From the NCBI RefSeq assembly GCF_011764565.1, contig NZ_AP022871.1, forward strand, positions 7,440,320 to 7,504,319: a stretch of 64,000 nucleotides of DNA, written 5' to 3'. Origin of the DNA: Phytohabitans suffuscus (GTDB taxonomy: Bacteria > Actinomycetota > Actinomycetes > Mycobacteriales > Micromonosporaceae). Position numbers and translations under genes: made by a program. Positions within the stretch are counted from its first letter, which is position 1; each line of letters opens with the position of its first letter. Shown in pieces: positions 18,601 to 27,216 of this stretch. Below the pieces are notes generated by a model. That model was not told where the DNA came from. It was given only the letters and a program-made list of their open reading frames with translations, and did not search any database.

Positions 18601-19030
18601 CCGGTTCCGGTGCGCCGAGGGCGAGCCTCGCGAGCAGCATGCGCTGGACGGCCGAGCCGATGGTGACCAGACCGTCTCCGCGCCTGAGTTCGAGCGGCCC
18701 CAGCACCCGGATCCGCACGGGGTCGCCGGGGTCGGAGACCCGGCCGGCCCCGTTCGTCCGTACCGCCGCGGCGGCCGCGGCGTGCAGTGCGTCCCTGGCT
18801 CTGTCGTCCAGTCCGAGCGCCGCCGTGATCGCCTCCACCGAGGCGTGTCGCGGCCTCGTGCTCCGGCCCTGCTCCAGGTCCCGCAGCGCCGCGATGCTGA
18901 GGCCGGCACAGACCGCGAGCTCGCGCTGGGTCATCCCGCTACGCAGGCGGTACGCCCGCAGGAGCCGGCCCACCGTCGGCCGCTCCGGCGGCGTGTTCGG
19001 GGCGTCCCTTGAGGTCGCGCTGTCCCTCAT
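15629..19030 (-). CDS. HTH-SARP-BTAD-NB-ARC-TPR transcriptional regulator (AfsR-like)
   Basis: 1133 residues from ATG 19030. Domains in order: an XRE-type helix-turn-helix (about 20-60, LRSGMTQRELAVCAGLSIAA), a SARP/OmpR-like winged helix (about 105-195, IRVLGPLELRRGDGLVTIGS), a bacterial transcriptional activation (BTAD) domain (about 205-345), an NB-ARC ATPase (P-loop VHGAPGSGKTALAH, Walker B MLVVLDNASDA, then HLPLALRIAA) and TPR-like repeats (about 800-1080). AfsR/DnrI-family proteins activate antibiotic pathways after ATP-driven oligomerisation. An extra HTH in front of the SARP domain is less common. The last 40 codons run through a 21-bp perfect palindrome (15698-15755) and look unlike the rest, so the original stop may have been lost. 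Its targets cannot be told from the sequence. Confidence 0.85.
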   Translation of the reverse strand: MRDSATSRDAPNTPPERPTVGRLLRAYRLRSGMTQRELAVCAGLSIAALRDLEQGRSTRPRHASVEAITAALGLDDRARDALHAAAAAAVRTNGAGRVSDPGDPVRIRVLGPLELRRGDGLVTIGSAVQRMLLARLALGAPEPVTHDWLVPLARGRNSPDDATRRLHSHVTRLRRLVEPSGERLIFGTPSGYRLVATAEQLDLARFRLLSDGARGAPAESALELLAQAAGLWRGGCDIDELSEDPLLASVTEEYATLLRRFAEVAREVGEPERPLPRLRELAGRLELHEPLHAELIVTLAASGRQAEALAAYERVRANLRDQLGLDPGEPLRDAQRGVLRQRWRVGGTASRRVVQQAPAAPAGFVGRKAELARIVAALDRADHETRHASSRVVLVHGAPGSGKTALAHVAGHRLRQRYPSGQLYADLGGASREPASPAAVLGRFLRALGVPAHRVGSDVIEASSLLRTELAERRMLVVLDNASDAAQVRPLLPGSGRSDVLVTSRSLLRGLEVATSVPLATLTMAESLDMITASAGRSRVAADVRTARELANACGHLPLALRIAAARLASRPSWAISDLVQRLRDEGGRLAQLDDGSTSVLASFELSYDNLSAPARRAFRLCSLHPGQDFGAAAAGALLGTDDASAERLLDELLDANMLLQYSAHRFRFHDLLGLYAGKLAEAESAQDRRDALGRLLESYTERVTAAMDWAFPQTLRLDSHPRKEDLFPDEDRAAAWLDAEATALVSLAERAASDDGLSDFAWRIADQMRGYFLANRHVDGWNRIVEAGWRAAERTDDGRARVATLLSRGQARSLVGRDIEGLDDTLAALRMAEATGWGTAAAYLSHNVGWQYYELGRLADAETWLSRTLDVTRDEPTGPIRAAALNGLGMIMLDRGRWQDAAASLSAALEINKAAGRERPALVNRGNLASALRQRGALAEAAEHLDTILRGYRRRGDLRGELSTLDEMSRLEIDRRNLSTGLSLARQAHDLAVKMYDRRAQAMTAGTLGDALRENGDVAHALDVLRDGVSVAERHSYRYLEARARVGLARALALAGDAGSARREAGMAESVARDLGFDMLAAQARTFGGTLCGSAVVDSRRPRSTTADPHDRLADPARHGAGPGPPAPRLTS
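15698..15755. repeat. 21-bp perfect palindrome with 16-nt loop inside the regulator's 3' end
   Basis: 15698-15718 and 15735-15755 are exact reverse complements (core GGTCCGCGGTCGTGGA). It lies in the tail of the minus-strand regulator and just downstream of the plus-strand hydrolase stop at 15632. It could terminate transcription of the hydrolase, or be a repeat that has inserted into the regulator's C-terminal codons. Confidence 0.7.
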
Positions 19031-19130
19031 CCCGTGATGCTAGATCGGCGAACTCGGCCTCCGCGATTTCGCGGTCCCCGCACACCTCCGCCGATCGTCG
19101 ACGGCGACCTGGGCCGGCCGCGGCACTCGC

Positions 19131-19799
19131 CTACCGCCGCTTGGACTGATGCGTCGGGGGGTTGACCAGTCCGGTCAGGACGGCGCGGATCGTGCGCTGG
19201 AACAGGTGTGGGCCGGGCCGGTCGTCGGCCAGATCCGTCAACGCCGCCGCGAGCAGCGGATGGCGGCCCGGGTCGAGCGCGTCGAACCCGAACGCGGCCG
19301 GCGCGGTGGCGTTACGCGCGAAGAGCACGATGACGCCGCTGAGGACCCCGATGGTCTCCATCTTGGTCCGGGCGGGCTGGTCGAGCGACCGCATCGCCTC
19401 TAGGCAGTACTCGAACCAGCGCAGGGTGTTGGGACCGGGTACCGACCGGGCCGGTCGCGCGTCGAGCAACCACGGCTGCGCCAGATAGTGCCGCAGCATC
19501 GCCTCGGCCAGGCGCTCCAGTTCGGACAGCCAGTCCCGTCCGGGGCGCGGGTCCACGACGAAGTCCGCCATGGCGGTGTCCACCATGAGGTCGAGCAGCT
19601 CGTCCCGGGAGGCGACGTAGTGGTACAGGGTGCTCGCCGTGGTGCCCAGCTGGTTGGCCACCGCTCGCATGGACACCGCCGCGAGGCCGCCGGACGTCGC
19701 TATCCGGATCGCGGCCGTGGCGATGTCGGCCAAGCCGTACTCCGGCGCGGGGCCGCGCGCGCCCCGGCGGGGCCGGGCCCATAGTGACGGGTCGTCCAC
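19131..19799 (-). CDS. TetR-family repressor
   Basis: 222 residues from GTG 19799. The N-terminal helix-turn-helix (about 22-68) reads YGLADIATAAIRIATSGGLA then MRAVANQLGTTASTLYHYVA, typical of TetR/AcrR proteins. The C-terminal ligand domain resembles the TetR_C class (LLDLMVDTAMADFV, RHYLAQPWLLDARPARSVPG). It is divergent from the patatin-like gene with only 63 bp between starts, and a 17-bp palindromic site lies in that gap. This strongly suggests it represses itself and the lipase in response to an unknown ligand, perhaps a lipid or a product of lipase action. Confidence 0.88.
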   Translation of the reverse strand: MDDPSLWARPRRGARGPAPEYGLADIATAAIRIATSGGLAAVSMRAVANQLGTTASTLYHYVASRDELLDLMVDTAMADFVVDPRPGRDWLSELERLAEAMLRHYLAQPWLLDARPARSVPGPNTLRWFEYCLEAMRSLDQPARTKMETIGVLSGVIVLFARNATAPAAFGFDALDPGRHPLLAAALTDLADDRPGPHLFQRTIRAVLTGLVNPPTHQSKRR

Positions 19800-19815
19800 C
19801 CTGCTAGTCTAAAAC

Positions 19816-19832
19816 CGCGAACAGCGTTCGCG
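19816..19832. promoter_or_regulatory. Probable TetR operator
   Basis: CGCGAACAGCGTTCGCG is a perfect 7-bp inverted repeat with a 3-bp spacer, centred between the divergent starts at 19799 and 19863. Size, symmetry and position fit a TetR-family binding site overlapping both promoters. Confidence 0.7.
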
Positions 19833-19862
19833 ATAAGGGTACGAGCTGCTCAGGAGGCCAAG

Positions 19863-20708
19863 GTGGAAGAGGACATCCGGCCGGTGTGGGTGCTCGGTGG
19901 CGGCGGCGTGACCGGGATCGCGTGGGAGGTCGGCATCCTCACCGGCCTCGCCGACGAGGGCGTCCACGTCGATCCGGACGCGGTGCTCATCGGGACCAGC
20001 GCGGGTGCCGTCGTCGGCGCCCAGGTCTGCGGCGGGACGCCCCTCGGCGACCTCTACGAACGCCAGCGGGCCGGCGTCCCGTACGAGACCTCCCGGGGGC
20101 CCGCCTTCCTGGACCTGCTCCGGCTGACCCGGGCACACCTGTTCGCGCGCGGCCCCGAGCCGGCCGCCCGCCGGCTCGGGCGGCTGGCCGGGGCGGCACA
20201 CATCGACGACCCCGCCCGGCAACGCCGCATCGTCGAGGCGCGACTGCCGCGGCACGCCTGGGGCGACGCCGACCTGCGCATCGTGGCGGTCGACGCCGAG
20301 TCCGGCGCCGTGCGCGTCATCAAAAAAGACGACGGCATCCCGCTGGTCGACGCGGTCGCCGCCAGCTGCGCCATGCCACTCTCGGCCGCCCCGGTTGCGA
20401 TCGGCGGACATCGGTACATCGACGGTGGCATGCGGTCGACCCTGAACCTCGATCTCGCACCCGGCGCCGGCCCGGTGGTCGCGCTCGCGCCGAGCACGGC
20501 CGCCATCGGACCCTGGGCCCGCATCGGCCGGCAACGGTCCGCCCTCCGGCCAGACCGCCAGGTCGAAATCCTGTTGAGGGACAAGGCGTCGAAGCGGGCA
20601 CAGGGCACCGGCATCATGGACCCGTCCGTGGTGCCCGCCCTCGTGGCCGCCGCCCGCGAGCAGGGCAGACACGAGGCGACCCGCGTGGCCGCGATACTCC
20701 GGTCGTGA
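19863..20708 (+). CDS. Patatin-like phospholipase
   Basis: 281 residues from GTG 19863 preceded by CAGGAGG. The glycine-rich oxyanion loop (VLGGGGVTGIAWEVGIL), the nucleophile elbow GTSAG with Ser46, and the Asp187-Gly-Gly motif (YIDGGMRS) form the Ser-Asp dyad of patatins/RssA-type hydrolases. There is no signal peptide or membrane helix, so it acts in the cytoplasm or at the inner membrane face. The divergent TetR gene and its operator suggest substrate- or product-controlled expression. The natural acyl ester is unknown. Confidence 0.85.
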   Translation: MEEDIRPVWVLGGGGVTGIAWEVGILTGLADEGVHVDPDAVLIGTSAGAVVGAQVCGGTPLGDLYERQRAGVPYETSRGPAFLDLLRLTRAHLFARGPEPAARRLGRLAGAAHIDDPARQRRIVEARLPRHAWGDADLRIVAVDAESGAVRVIKKDDGIPLVDAVAASCAMPLSAAPVAIGGHRYIDGGMRSTLNLDLAPGAGPVVALAPSTAAIGPWARIGRQRSALRPDRQVEILLRDKASKRAQGTGIMDPSVVPALVAAAREQGRHEATRVAAILRS

Positions 20709-21214
20709 CCGTGGCAGGTGACCACCGCCCGGCGCGGCGTTCCTGGGACGCCGCGTTGCGCCCACCTGTTGACAACAGGATGCGGGCCAAGCGGGTTCGC
20801 ACGATGGTCGAGCACCATACCGCGAAGCTGCTGCTCAAAGCCGAGGGCGGACGATGTACCACGCGAACCACTCGATCATGGTCTGCGGCTGTCCGCCGAA
20901 GGGGCCCACGTTCAGCTCACGGCGTGGATGACCTGGAGACCGTTCGGGCACAGGGTTTGAGCAGACGGTGCGGCGTACCGTGGGCGGCTCTGCGACAGGC
21001 GGACAAACCAGCAGAAAGCAACCGTCTGCTGTGGGCAGACCCGCACCCTGGCTTCGGACGCATGGATCCGGCACCGGCGTGGGTCGGCGGCTGCCCCTGC
21101 GGGGCGGCTCGCGTCCACGATCAGCTGGAACCGATTCCTCGGGCCGCGTGGCGAGTGGACAAATCGGTGTGAAACGGTTGTCCGGATAGGTCACTGTGGA
21201 CAGACGCGGACGCT

Positions 21215-21269
21215 CAGCGGTACCAGAGGCACGTTATGCGGGCTCCAGAAGGTGCCTCTGGTACCGCTG
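21215..21269. repeat. Family-C 55-nt hairpin element, copy 1
   Basis: The left arm CAGCGGTACCAGAGGCAC (21215-21232) is a perfect reverse complement of 21252-21269, around a 19-nt loop. Two more copies with the same 18-bp stem and 19-nt loop lie at 29395-29449 and 47875-47929. Relative to copy 2 this one is inverted: its loop is the reverse complement of the copy-2 loop with one difference. Stem differences between copies are compensated on the opposite arm. Confidence 0.8.
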
Positions 21270-21340
21270 GGCAGATCGGGTGCGGCGGCGCGGCGCTCAC
21301 CGCGCGGCGTGGACGGCGCCGATGTGGCTGGGCGGCCAAG

Positions 21341-21367
21341 CGGACCTCGACCCCGAAAGCTCTCTAG
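21341..21367 (+). promoter_or_regulatory. Promoter-like box without an attached gene
   Basis: CCCCGAAAGCTC followed by TCTAGT matches the box at 45142-45165 in front of the methyltransferase and, inverted, the one at 29276-29297; 21 of 22 bases agree with the latter. No plus-strand gene follows within 1 kb, so this looks like a promoter orphaned by loss of its gene. Confidence 0.4.
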
Positions 21368-21527
21368 TTCTCGGCCTCGCAGCGCTGGCCGACGGGCCTC
21401 ACACGTCCCGATGCGGTCGAGGCCCGCAACGACAACCGAGCTGATCGTCGAGCCCAATCGACGGCGATCTACGGCAGCGAGCGGTGCTCAAGCTCGCGAG
21501 AAGCGCGTGGGTGCGCGGCGACACCGG

Positions 21528-22237
21528 CTACGCGAGGAAGGTGGTTACGACCCGGCCGAAGTGTTCGTGCTGCTCTGTCCAGGGCAGGTGACCGGCGTCG
21601 GCGAGGCCTACTCGTTGGGCGTTGGGCAGCGCTTGACGCAGAGAGTCGACTGCCCAGCGGAGACGGATGTCCTTGGTCCCGCCAACGATCAGCGTGGGCA
21701 CTCCCAGGTCCCGGCATTGCCCGGCCAGGTCGGTAGTGACGAGTTCTCGCTCGAGTTCGGCGTTGATGGCGGCGTTGCAGTCGTAGTTGACGCCGAGCCA
21801 TAGCACCGCGAGTTCGCGGTCCTCGTCGCCGGTCCGGGCGCGGGCTCGCAGTGCTTCCCAGCGGGGCAGGTGCTCACCGAGCCGGCTGCGCAGGTTTCAC
21901 TGGTGGTCGGGGTGCCAGCTGCGATCTTTGTCGATGCCGGTGCCGGACACGTAGATCAGGTGGCTGACCCGGTCGGGGTGCTCGATGGCGTACCGCAACG
22001 CCAGGTGCGCACCCCACGAGTGGCCCAGCAGCGCGGTTCGCGGTCCGGCCAGCTGCCGGCGCACCGCGTCGAGGTCGCTGATCGACCGCGCGACAGAGTA
22101 GGGGTCGCGCCGTTGCGAACGGCCGCAGCCGCGCTGGTCCCAGCGGATTGTCCGCGAGTTCCCGGCGAACATGGCGGCGAGGTCGTCGAAGGTGCCCCAC
22201 AAGTCCCGGGCCACCGTGGCAGAACACCACCGTGGCA
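21528..22237 (-). pseudogene. Decayed proline iminopeptidase-like alpha/beta hydrolase
   Basis: Reading leftward, the pieces are FCHGGPGL (oxyanion region), WGTFDDLAAMFAGNSRTIRW, DQRGCGRSQR, the nucleophile elbow LLGHSWGAHLALRY, VPTLIVGGTKD and the catalytic His region DAGHLPWTEQHEHFG. They are all recognisable as an alpha/beta hydrolase of the proline iminopeptidase group. Three lesions break it: the N-terminus is missing and the gene begins within 20 bp of the P-type ATPase stop; the frame shifts between GGPGL and WGTF near 22190-22200, close to a 16-bp tandem duplication; and an in-frame TGA at 21897-21899 splits the cap domain. The TGA is a substitution, not a homopolymer slip, so real decay is likely. 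Confidence 0.8.
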
Positions 22238-22242
22238 GAACA
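22211..22242. repeat. 16-bp tandem duplication
   Basis: CCACCGTGGCAGAACA occurs twice head to tail (22211-22226, 22227-22242) at the broken 5' end of the hydrolase pseudogene. Sixteen bases is not a multiple of three, so the duplication itself changes the frame. Confidence 0.85.
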
Positions 22243-22254
22243 CCAGGGATCACT

Positions 22255-24798
22255 TCAGGCGTTTGGGGTGCCTCTTCCCTTCCTCGCCGCGAGCCGGACG
22301 GCGAGGCCCGGCAGGGTCGCGACCGCGGCGCAGGTGGCGAGCTCGGCGGCGGACAGGTACTCGGTGCCGAGAAGGTCACGCAGCGGCGGCACGAGCACGG
22401 CGGCCAGTTGCAGTAGTGCCGAGACCGCCACCGCGACGGTGAGCGCGTGGTTGCGGCCGCGGCCGGGACGGGGTGTCGCGCGTACGGCCAGGGCGATGCC
22501 GAGTTGACCCAGCCCGAGTACGACGAACGCGACCGACTGCCACGGCCGGCCGAGCGCGTCGGCGGTGACGGCGGCGCCCAGTACGACGGCGGCCAGCAGC
22601 GCACCGGTGAGCAGCACCCCGCGCAGCAGACCGGCGCCGAGCACCGACTCCTGCGGCGACCGGGGTGGCCGGTGCATGGTGCCGGGTTCGGCCGGTTCGG
22701 CGCCGAGCGCGACCCCGGGTACGCCGTGGGTGAGCAGGTTGACCCAGAGGATCTGGGCCGGCAGCAGCGGCACCGGGAGTCCGAGGAACGGCCCGGCCAG
22801 CATCACCAGGATCTCCGCGGCGCCGCCGGCAAGCGCGTAGCGCAGGAAGCGGCGGATGTTGTCGTAGATGCGGCGGCCTTCGGCGACGGCGGTGCCGACC
22901 GTGGCGAGGTTGTCGTCGACGAGCACCAGGTCGGCGGCCTGCCTGGCCACCTCGGTGCCGCCGCCCATGGCCACGCCGATGTCCGCCCGGCGCAGGGCCG
23001 GTGCGTCGTTGACCCCGTCGCCGGTCATCGCGACCACGTGGCCGCGCTCCTGCAGCGCGGCGACGATGTCCAGCTTCTGCTCGGGCTGGATGCGGGCGAA
23101 CACCCGCTGGTCGCCGACGCCGTTCGCGGTGACGGCGCCCTCGTCGCCCTGGACGAGGCCGTCGCCGTCGTGCCAGATACCCAGCTGCTCGCCGATCGCG
23201 GCGGCGGTCGCCGGGTGGTCGCCGGTGATCAGGACGAGGTGGATGCCGGCGTCGTCGAAGGCGGCCGCGATGTGCGGCGCTTGGGCGCGCAGCGGGTCGC
23301 CGACCGCGACCAGGCCGGCCGGACGCAGGTCGCGCACGGCCCAGGGATCCGGCGCGGCGTCGTACCGTGCGGTGGCGACCGCGAGCACGCGCAGCCCGCT
23401 GGCGGCCATGCGGTGGGCCTCGGCCAGCATCCCGCTTGGGGGAGAGTCCACGAGTGGGGCGGTGAGCACGGACTCCGGGGCTCCTTTGCAGACCACCAGG
23501 TAGCCGCCGTCGGGTCGGCGGTGCACGGTGGTCATGCGGCGGGTCTGCTGGTCGAACGGCAGCTCGGCTACCCGCGGCCAGGCGGTGCGCTCGGCGTCCG
23601 GATCCAGCCCGCACCGGCCGGCGAAGGCGACCAGCGCGGCCTCCATCGGATCGCCGACGGGCATCCACTGTGGATGTTCGGCGTCCGGCGAGGCGATCGT
23701 CGCGTCGTTGCACAGCAGGACGGCACGGGCCAGCTCGCGCAGCGCGGCCGGTGCGGCTGACGGCTGTTCGGCCTCGTCGAGGAGGTCGCCGGCCGGGCTG
23801 TATCCACTCCCGTTCACCCGATACGTGCCGCCCTGGACCGTGATCGCCCGCTGCACCGCCATCCGGCCCTCGGTCAGCGTTCCGGTCTTGTCCGACGCGA
23901 CCAGCGTCACCGAACCGAGGGTCTCCACCGCGTGCAGCCGGCGCGGGATGGCCCGGGCGCCCGCCATGCGGCGGGCGCCGAGTGCCAGGGCGAGGGTGAC
24001 GACGGCCGGCAGGGACTCTGGCACGGCGGCGACCACGAGGCTCACCGCGGTGATCGCCATCTCGATGACCGGCCGCCCGCCGGCCACACCGATCGCGAAG
24101 ACGACGGTGGACAGCGCCACCGCGGTCAGGCCCAGCGCGCGACCGAGACCGGCGAGCCGCCGCTGCAGCGGAGTCGGGCCGGGGCGGGTCGTGGCGACCA
24201 GCGTCGCGATCCGCCCGAGGGCGCTGGCCGAGCCGGTCCGCACCACGGTGCCGGCGGCCCGGCCGGTCACCACGACCGTGCCCGCGTACACGTCGGCGCC
24301 GGCGTCCCGCGCGACCGGCACGGACTCGCCGGTGAGGGCGGCTTCGTCCACCTGGAACCGGTGCGTCTCGTGCAGCCGCAGGTCGGCCGGGACGACGTCG
24401 CCGGGTTCGAGGTGCACGAGGTCGTCCTGGACCACCTCGGCAGCCGGGATGACCAGGTGGCGGGCGTCGCGTACCACCCGCGCGGTCGGCGCGGTCATCT
24501 GGTCCAGGGCCGCGATCGCCGCGTCCGCGCGGACCTCCTGCGACACGCCGATCACGGTGTTGACCACGACGACGAGCAGGATAACGGCGGTGTCGGGCAG
24601 GTCGCCCAGCACGGTGGTCACCACGGCGGCCGCGACAAGCAGCGCGACGAGTGGGTCGGTGAGCTGGTGCGCGACCCGGGTCACCAGGTGCCGTCGCGGC
24701 GGCGCGGCGACGGCGTTGGGACCGTCGATCCGCAGCCGGCTCGCGGCCTGCTGCGCGGTGAGTCCGGCAACGGCCGCCGAGGTCGTGGTCGTCGCCAT
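22255..24798 (-). CDS. P-type cation-transporting ATPase
   Basis: 847 residues from ATG 24798, close to the usual length for Ca2+/PMR1-like type II pumps. Visible motifs are an N-terminal cation ATPase domain (LTAQQAASRLRIDGPNAV), the actuator LTGES, the phosphorylation site SDKTGTLTEGR with Asp303, the membrane motif AAVPESLPAVVTLALAL (PES instead of PEG), and the hinge AMTGDGVNDAPALRRADIGV. Ten helices are expected, with the last six in the C-terminal 200 residues. The transported ion, probably Ca2+ or Mn2+, cannot be fixed without the ligand helices being modelled. It sits alone, flanked by a pseudogene and a gene remnant. Confidence 0.88.
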   Translation of the reverse strand: MATTTTSAAVAGLTAQQAASRLRIDGPNAVAAPPRRHLVTRVAHQLTDPLVALLVAAAVVTTVLGDLPDTAVILLVVVVNTVIGVSQEVRADAAIAALDQMTAPTARVVRDARHLVIPAAEVVQDDLVHLEPGDVVPADLRLHETHRFQVDEAALTGESVPVARDAGADVYAGTVVVTGRAAGTVVRTGSASALGRIATLVATTRPGPTPLQRRLAGLGRALGLTAVALSTVVFAIGVAGGRPVIEMAITAVSLVVAAVPESLPAVVTLALALGARRMAGARAIPRRLHAVETLGSVTLVASDKTGTLTEGRMAVQRAITVQGGTYRVNGSGYSPAGDLLDEAEQPSAAPAALRELARAVLLCNDATIASPDAEHPQWMPVGDPMEAALVAFAGRCGLDPDAERTAWPRVAELPFDQQTRRMTTVHRRPDGGYLVVCKGAPESVLTAPLVDSPPSGMLAEAHRMAASGLRVLAVATARYDAAPDPWAVRDLRPAGLVAVGDPLRAQAPHIAAAFDDAGIHLVLITGDHPATAAAIGEQLGIWHDGDGLVQGDEGAVTANGVGDQRVFARIQPEQKLDIVAALQERGHVVAMTGDGVNDAPALRRADIGVAMGGGTEVARQAADLVLVDDNLATVGTAVAEGRRIYDNIRRFLRYALAGGAAEILVMLAGPFLGLPVPLLPAQILWVNLLTHGVPGVALGAEPAEPGTMHRPPRSPQESVLGAGLLRGVLLTGALLAAVVLGAAVTADALGRPWQSVAFVVLGLGQLGIALAVRATPRPGRGRNHALTVAVAVSALLQLAAVLVPPLRDLLGTEYLSAAELATCAAVATLPGLAVRLAARKGRGTPNA

Positions 24799-25008
24799 GC
24801 CTTCAGCCTGCTGGCGCGGCCGCCGCGGGGGCAGGGCCGGCGTCCCGGTCGACCTGGGACCTTCGACCCGTCGACGGTGCCGTGAAGACCAGCCGATCAG
24901 GTCGGCGCCTTCAACCAGACCATCCTGGCCTTTCTCCGGCAGAACCGGATCGGCCGCCGGGCGGCTGCGAAGATTATGGCGTGAGTATCAGGTTGGCGGG
25001 CGCTCGGT

Positions 25009-25227
25009 GCCCGGTTCACGCTGGTGGGCCGCGCCTACCTCTACGGGCTGATGTCCGGCGGTCGGGCCGGCGTCGACCGGGCGATCGAGATCCTGCGCAC
25101 CGAGGTCGAACGCACCATGTGCCTACTCGGCGTGAATCGACTGGAAGACCTCGGACCTCAGCACGTTACGCGACTTCGACGCTCGGCCTCGCTCCACGGC
25201 GCCCCGGCGCACGACGTTGCCCCTTGA
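25009..25227 (+). pseudogene. C-terminal remnant of an FMN-dependent alpha-hydroxyacid oxidase/dehydrogenase
   Basis: The sequence VGRAYLYGLMSGGRAGVDRA then IEILRTEVERTMCLLGVNRL then EDLGPQHV matches the extreme C-terminus of LldD/glycolate-oxidase family enzymes. The FMN-binding and active-site parts are absent upstream, where 24799-25008 holds only the ATPase promoter region. The tail after HVTRL is unrelated. It is therefore a gene fragment left by a deletion or rearrangement. Confidence 0.75.
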
Positions 25228-25250
25228 CCCGGCGAGATCGATGAGGGGTT

Positions 25251-26302
<1,052 letters not shown>

Positions 26303-26306
<4 letters not shown>

Positions 26307-27205
26307 CCACCGCTGCCGGTGCCGCCGGGGCCAGTGCTGAGCAACAGGCCAGGGAGCGGGAGTTGGTCGAAAGGGTGGTGCGTTCGTTCGACGCCTGCCC
26401 CGACCCGCGGTTGCGGCAGCTGATGGTCGGTCTGGTGCGCCACCTGCACGCCTACGTCCGGGAGGTCCGGCCGTCGGAGCGGGAGTGGGGCGCGGCGATC
26501 GGGTTCCTCGCCCGCTGCGGTGCCATCACCGATGACAGGCGGCAGGAGTTCGTGCTGCTCTCCGATGTGCTCGGCGTTTCGATGCAGACGATCGCGGTGA
26601 ACAACGAGGCGTACCGGGGTGCGACCGAGGCGACGGTGTTCGGTCCGTTCTTTGTGGAGGGTTCCCCGCGGGTGCCGATCGGCGGTGACATCGCCGGTGG
26701 CGCGGTGGGTGAGCCGTGCTGGGTCGAGGGCACCGTCACCGACACGGACGGCGAGCCTCTGGCCGGTGCGCTGATCGAGGTGTGGGAGGCCGACGCGGAC
26801 GGGTTCTATGACGTGCAGTACGCCGACGGGCGGACCGCCGCGCGTGCCCACCTGTACGCCGACGACCAGGGCCGCTACTCGTTCTGGGCGATTACGCCCA
26901 CGCCGTACCCCATTCCGGACGACGGGCCGGTCGGTCAGCTGCTCGCGGCGGTCGGCCGGTCGCCGATGCGTGCCTCGCACCTGCATTTCATGGTGAGCCA
27001 CCCGGGCAGCCGCACGCTGGTCACGCACATCTTCGTCCAGGGCGACGAGCTACTGGACTCCGACACCGTGTTCGGGGTGAAAGACTCGCTGGTCATGCCG
27101 TTCCGCCGGCAGCCGGCGGGCGCGGCCACCCCGGACGGCAGGGCGCTCGACGGCCCCTGGTCGACGGTGCGATTCGACATCGTCCTCGCCCCCACCACAG
27201 CCTGA
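26303..27205 (+). CDS. Hydroxyquinol 1,2-dioxygenase (intradiol)
   Basis: 300 residues from ATG 26303. The N-terminal helical dimerisation domain (about 15-95) is followed by the intradiol beta-sandwich. The non-haem Fe(III) ligands are visible as Tyr169 (DGFYDVQY), Tyr202 (TPTPYPIPDDG), His226 and His228 (ASHLHFMV). This spacing matches hydroxyquinol dioxygenases. It cleaves hydroxyquinol to maleylacetate, the substrate of the coupled upstream reductase. No ring hydroxylase, transporter or dedicated regulator for the pathway is present, so the top of the pathway must be elsewhere. Confidence 0.92.
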
Positions 27206-27216
27206 ACCCCGGATAA

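Larger units (their letters stand above)
20709..21527. other. Gene-free region with dispersed structural repeats
   Basis: No reliable gene in 819 bp. It contains a 10-bp inverted repeat pair AGCAGACGGT/ACCGTCTGCT (20960-20969 and 21021-21030), the 55-nt hairpin at 21215-21269 and a promoter-like box at 21341-21367. The stretch around 21000-21020 (GCAGAAAGCA) resembles one at 44889-44899 in the other repeat island. Confidence 0.5.

Noticed and set aside
21897..21899. In-frame TGA in the alpha/beta hydrolase as a selenocysteine codon
   Set aside because: The position is not catalytic, no SECIS-like hairpin follows at the right distance, and the gene has other lesions; a nonsense mutation is simpler.
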